A model generated the notes under the pieces. That model was not told the DNA's origin, did no database searches, and saw only the letters and a program-made list of their open reading frames with translations. Positions 42,704 to 43,804 of a DNA stretch of 43,804 bases are shown piece by piece. A program made the position numbers and the translations under genes. Source of the DNA: Bacteroidota bacterium (lineage in GTDB: Bacteria; Bacteroidota; Bacteroidia; Flavobacteriales_E; Vicingaceae); NCBI GenBank assembly GCA_016183805.1, contig JACPDX010000049.1, positions 1 through 43,804 on the forward strand, in the 5' to 3' direction. The number at the start of each line of letters is the position of its first letter. Positions within the stretch are counted from its first letter, which is position 1.

Positions 42704-42824
42704 TTAACCACATAGAAACATAGTTGAAAATAACGAAACAATTTAAAAAAGTATCATATAGTTAAGACTATTGTATGCTATCTTAATCTCAGTGTAATAA
42801 AAACTATGTGTCTATGTGGTTTAA
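42704..42824. repeat. 121-nt inverted repeat upstream of tatD
   Basis: The left arm begins TTAACCACATAGAAACATAG (42704-42725) and the right arm ends TCTATGTGGTTTAA (42802-42824); they pair over 22 bp with one mismatch and one bulge. A nested TTAAGA/TCTTAA pair lies at 42762-42786. It ends 19 nt before the tatD -7 box. Confidence 0.85.
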
Positions 42825-42843
42825 AGTAGAACAGTGTTTTTAG

Positions 42844-42851
42844 TACTTTTG
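42844..42851 (+). promoter_or_regulatory. -7 box of tatD (TACTTTTG)
   Basis: An exact consensus match ending 6 nt before the ATG at 42858. It excludes the in-frame GTG at 42834 as start, because that codon would lie upstream of the promoter. Confidence 0.5.
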
Positions 42852-42857
42852 CCCATC

Positions 42858-43628
42858 ATGATTTTAACCGATACACATACCCATTTATACAGTGAACAGT
42901 TTAATGAAGACCGAACAGCAATGGTTCAGCGAGCCATAAATAATGGAATAACCAGGCTTTTTTTACCAAACATTGATAGTTCCTCCATTGAAGGAATGTT
43001 GGCTTTGCAACAGCAATTTCCTGAAAATTGTTTTGCTATGATGGGATTACACCCAACATCGGTAAAAGAGAATTATTTGGATGAACTCAAAATTATAGAA
43101 CAACACTTAAATCAACAAAAATTTTGTGCCATTGGCGAAATTGGTATTGATTTGTATTGGGATAAATCCTTTTTAAAACATCAGCAAGACGCTTTTCGCA
43201 CACAAATTAATTGGGCAAAAAAACTAAAAGTGCCTTTTGTTATTCATTGCAGGGATTCGTTTAATGAGATTTTTGAAATTTTAGACGAGCTAAACGATGA
43301 AAACATGAAAGGTATTTTTCATTGTTTTACGGGAAATATAGAACAAGCAACTAAAGTAATTGAATATGGTGGTTTTAAATTGGGAATTGGTGGGGTGGTT
43401 ACATTTAAAAACTCAGGGTTGGAAGGGGTGCTGAAACAAGTTGATATTAAACACCTTGTGCTAGAAACTGATTCACCCTATTTGGCTCCCGTTCCTTATC
43501 GTGGGAAACGAAACGAAAGCAGTTATTTATTAAACATTGCCGAAAAGCTTTCGGATATTTATCAGCTACCTACTCAAAAAATAGCTGAAATTACTACTCG
43601 AAATTCTGTTGAAGTATTTGGTTTTTAA
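42858..43628 (+). CDS. tatD: TatD-family metal-dependent hydrolase
   Basis: 256 residues, beta-alpha barrel. Metal ligands are H7 and H9 (DTHTHL), the Glu of IGEIGID, the His of HCRDSF and HCFTG, and the Asp of ETDSPYLAP; all are present. Family members are 3'-5' DNA/RNA exonucleases or D-aminoacyl-tRNA deacylases. Start chosen at 42858, since MILTDTHTHL is the family's N-terminus and the promoter lies just upstream. The gene is 15 nt before the asparaginase gene. Confidence 0.93.
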   Translation: MILTDTHTHLYSEQFNEDRTAMVQRAINNGITRLFLPNIDSSSIEGMLALQQQFPENCFAMMGLHPTSVKENYLDELKIIEQHLNQQKFCAIGEIGIDLYWDKSFLKHQQDAFRTQINWAKKLKVPFVIHCRDSFNEIFEILDELNDENMKGIFHCFTGNIEQATKVIEYGGFKLGIGGVVTFKNSGLEGVLKQVDIKHLVLETDSPYLAPVPYRGKRNESSYLLNIAEKLSDIYQLPTQKIAEITTRNSVEVFGF

Positions 43629-43638
43629 ACTACTTTTG
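43608..43638 (+). promoter_or_regulatory. Promoter of the asparaginase gene
   Basis: GTTG (43608-43611), a 19-nt spacer and TACTTTTG (43631-43638), then 5 nt to the ATG. The element begins inside the tatD coding sequence and the -7 box lies just after its stop. It predicts a nearly leaderless mRNA. Confidence 0.5.
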
Positions 43639-43643
43639 TTCGT

Positions 43644-43804
43644 ATGAGTTCAATCTTAATTATATATACTGGCGGAACCATAGGAATGGTAAAGGACGAA
43701 AAAACGGGCATATTAAAGTCGTTTGACTTTGATTCGTTGTTAAAGGAAATTCCTGAAATAAAACGTTTTGCACACCAAATTAGCATCAAATCATTTGATG
43801 TACC
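43644..43804 (+). CDS. ansA: Type I L-asparaginase, N-terminal part (cut by window edge)
   Basis: 53 codons to the window end. The N-terminus SSILIIYTGGTIGMVKDEKTG contains TGGTIGM with the catalytic Thr (T12) of asparaginases. The following SFDFDSLLKEIPEIKRF matches cytosolic type I enzymes, and no signal peptide is present. It hydrolyses asparagine to aspartate and ammonia. The C-terminal 85 percent is not visible. Confidence 0.85.
   Translation, partial: MSSILIIYTGGTIGMVKDEKTGILKSFDFDSLLKEIPEIKRFAHQISIKSFDV

Larger units (their letters stand above)
42553..42857. other. 305-nt intergenic region between asd and tatD
   Basis: No ORF or RNA gene seen. It holds the asd -7 box (42578-42585), a 121-nt inverted repeat (42704-42824) and the tatD -7 box (42844-42851). 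The 42610-42700 part is plain AT-rich sequence. Confidence 0.7.

Noticed and set aside
42834-42857. Upstream GTG start for tatD
   Set aside because: It lies upstream of the -7 box and adds hydrophobic residues not found in the family.
1-43804. CRISPR array, prophage or insertion sequence with transposase
   Set aside because: No regularly spaced direct repeats with spacers, no phage structural genes, and no transposase or recombinase reading frame were seen on either strand.

Overview
The window looks like a chromosomal segment of an AT-rich member of the Bacteroidota, most likely a Flavobacteriia-type organism. The evidence is several type IX secretion system (T9SS) parts and cargo proteins (PorZ, a PorP/SprF-family protein, C-terminal sorting domains, a gliding-motility-type C-terminus), GSCFA and DUF4292-like proteins, many -7 promoter boxes of the form TAnnTTTG, and weak ribosome binding sites. 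Most of it is housekeeping sequence with a few accessory patches. No phage, transposase, integrase or CRISPR array is visible.

Layout. 1-2.1 kb, minus strand: a partial acetyltransferase, a small membrane protein and a secreted von Willebrand A protein. 2.1-4.5 kb: rsmA and the magnesium transporter mgtE. 4.46-7.96 kb: a response regulator, a histidine kinase and a divergent T9SS-exported protein, bracketed by a 35-bp direct repeat that copies the 3' end of mgtE. 8-11.4 kb, minus strand: an arginine-deiminase-family enzyme overlapping a possible DNA-glycosylase-like protein, then an operon of acetyltransferase, LysE exporter and glutathione peroxidase. 11.5-13.6 kb: a GT-C glycosyltransferase and tRNA-Arg(TCG). 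13.7-21.5 kb: porZ, recO, a 1230-residue gliding-type surface protein and its PorP/SprF-like partner. 21.6-23.6 kb: a broken enoyl-CoA hydratase facing a T9SS cargo gene. 23.7-31.8 kb: flippase, dut, sugar nucleotidyltransferase, TPR lipoprotein, DUF4292-like lipoprotein, EnvC-like protein and GSCFA protein, a cell-envelope cluster. 31.8-33 kb: a probable small gene cassette. 33-37.2 kb: a broken rseP, a secreted protein, a polysaccharide deacetylase, purN and an iodotyrosine-deiodinase-like flavoprotein. 37.2-43.8 kb: acpP-fabF-rnc, plsC, trpS, asd, tatD and the start of a type I asparaginase gene.

The most notable points are: (1) the two-component module inserted at the mgtE 3' end with a self-restoring 35-bp repeat whose only difference is a silent change; (2) a 2-TM protein gene bounded by an 11-bp inverted repeat with hairpins outside both ends; (3) five genes whose -7 box ends 4-6 nt before the start codon, predicting leaderless or nearly leaderless mRNAs; (4) out-of-frame internal deletions in rseP and in an enoyl-CoA hydratase gene, either real lesions or assembly errors; (5) many unrelated intergenic palindromes and inverted repeats, one of which (61 nt) occurs twice. 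All functions are read from motifs by eye; no database search was run.
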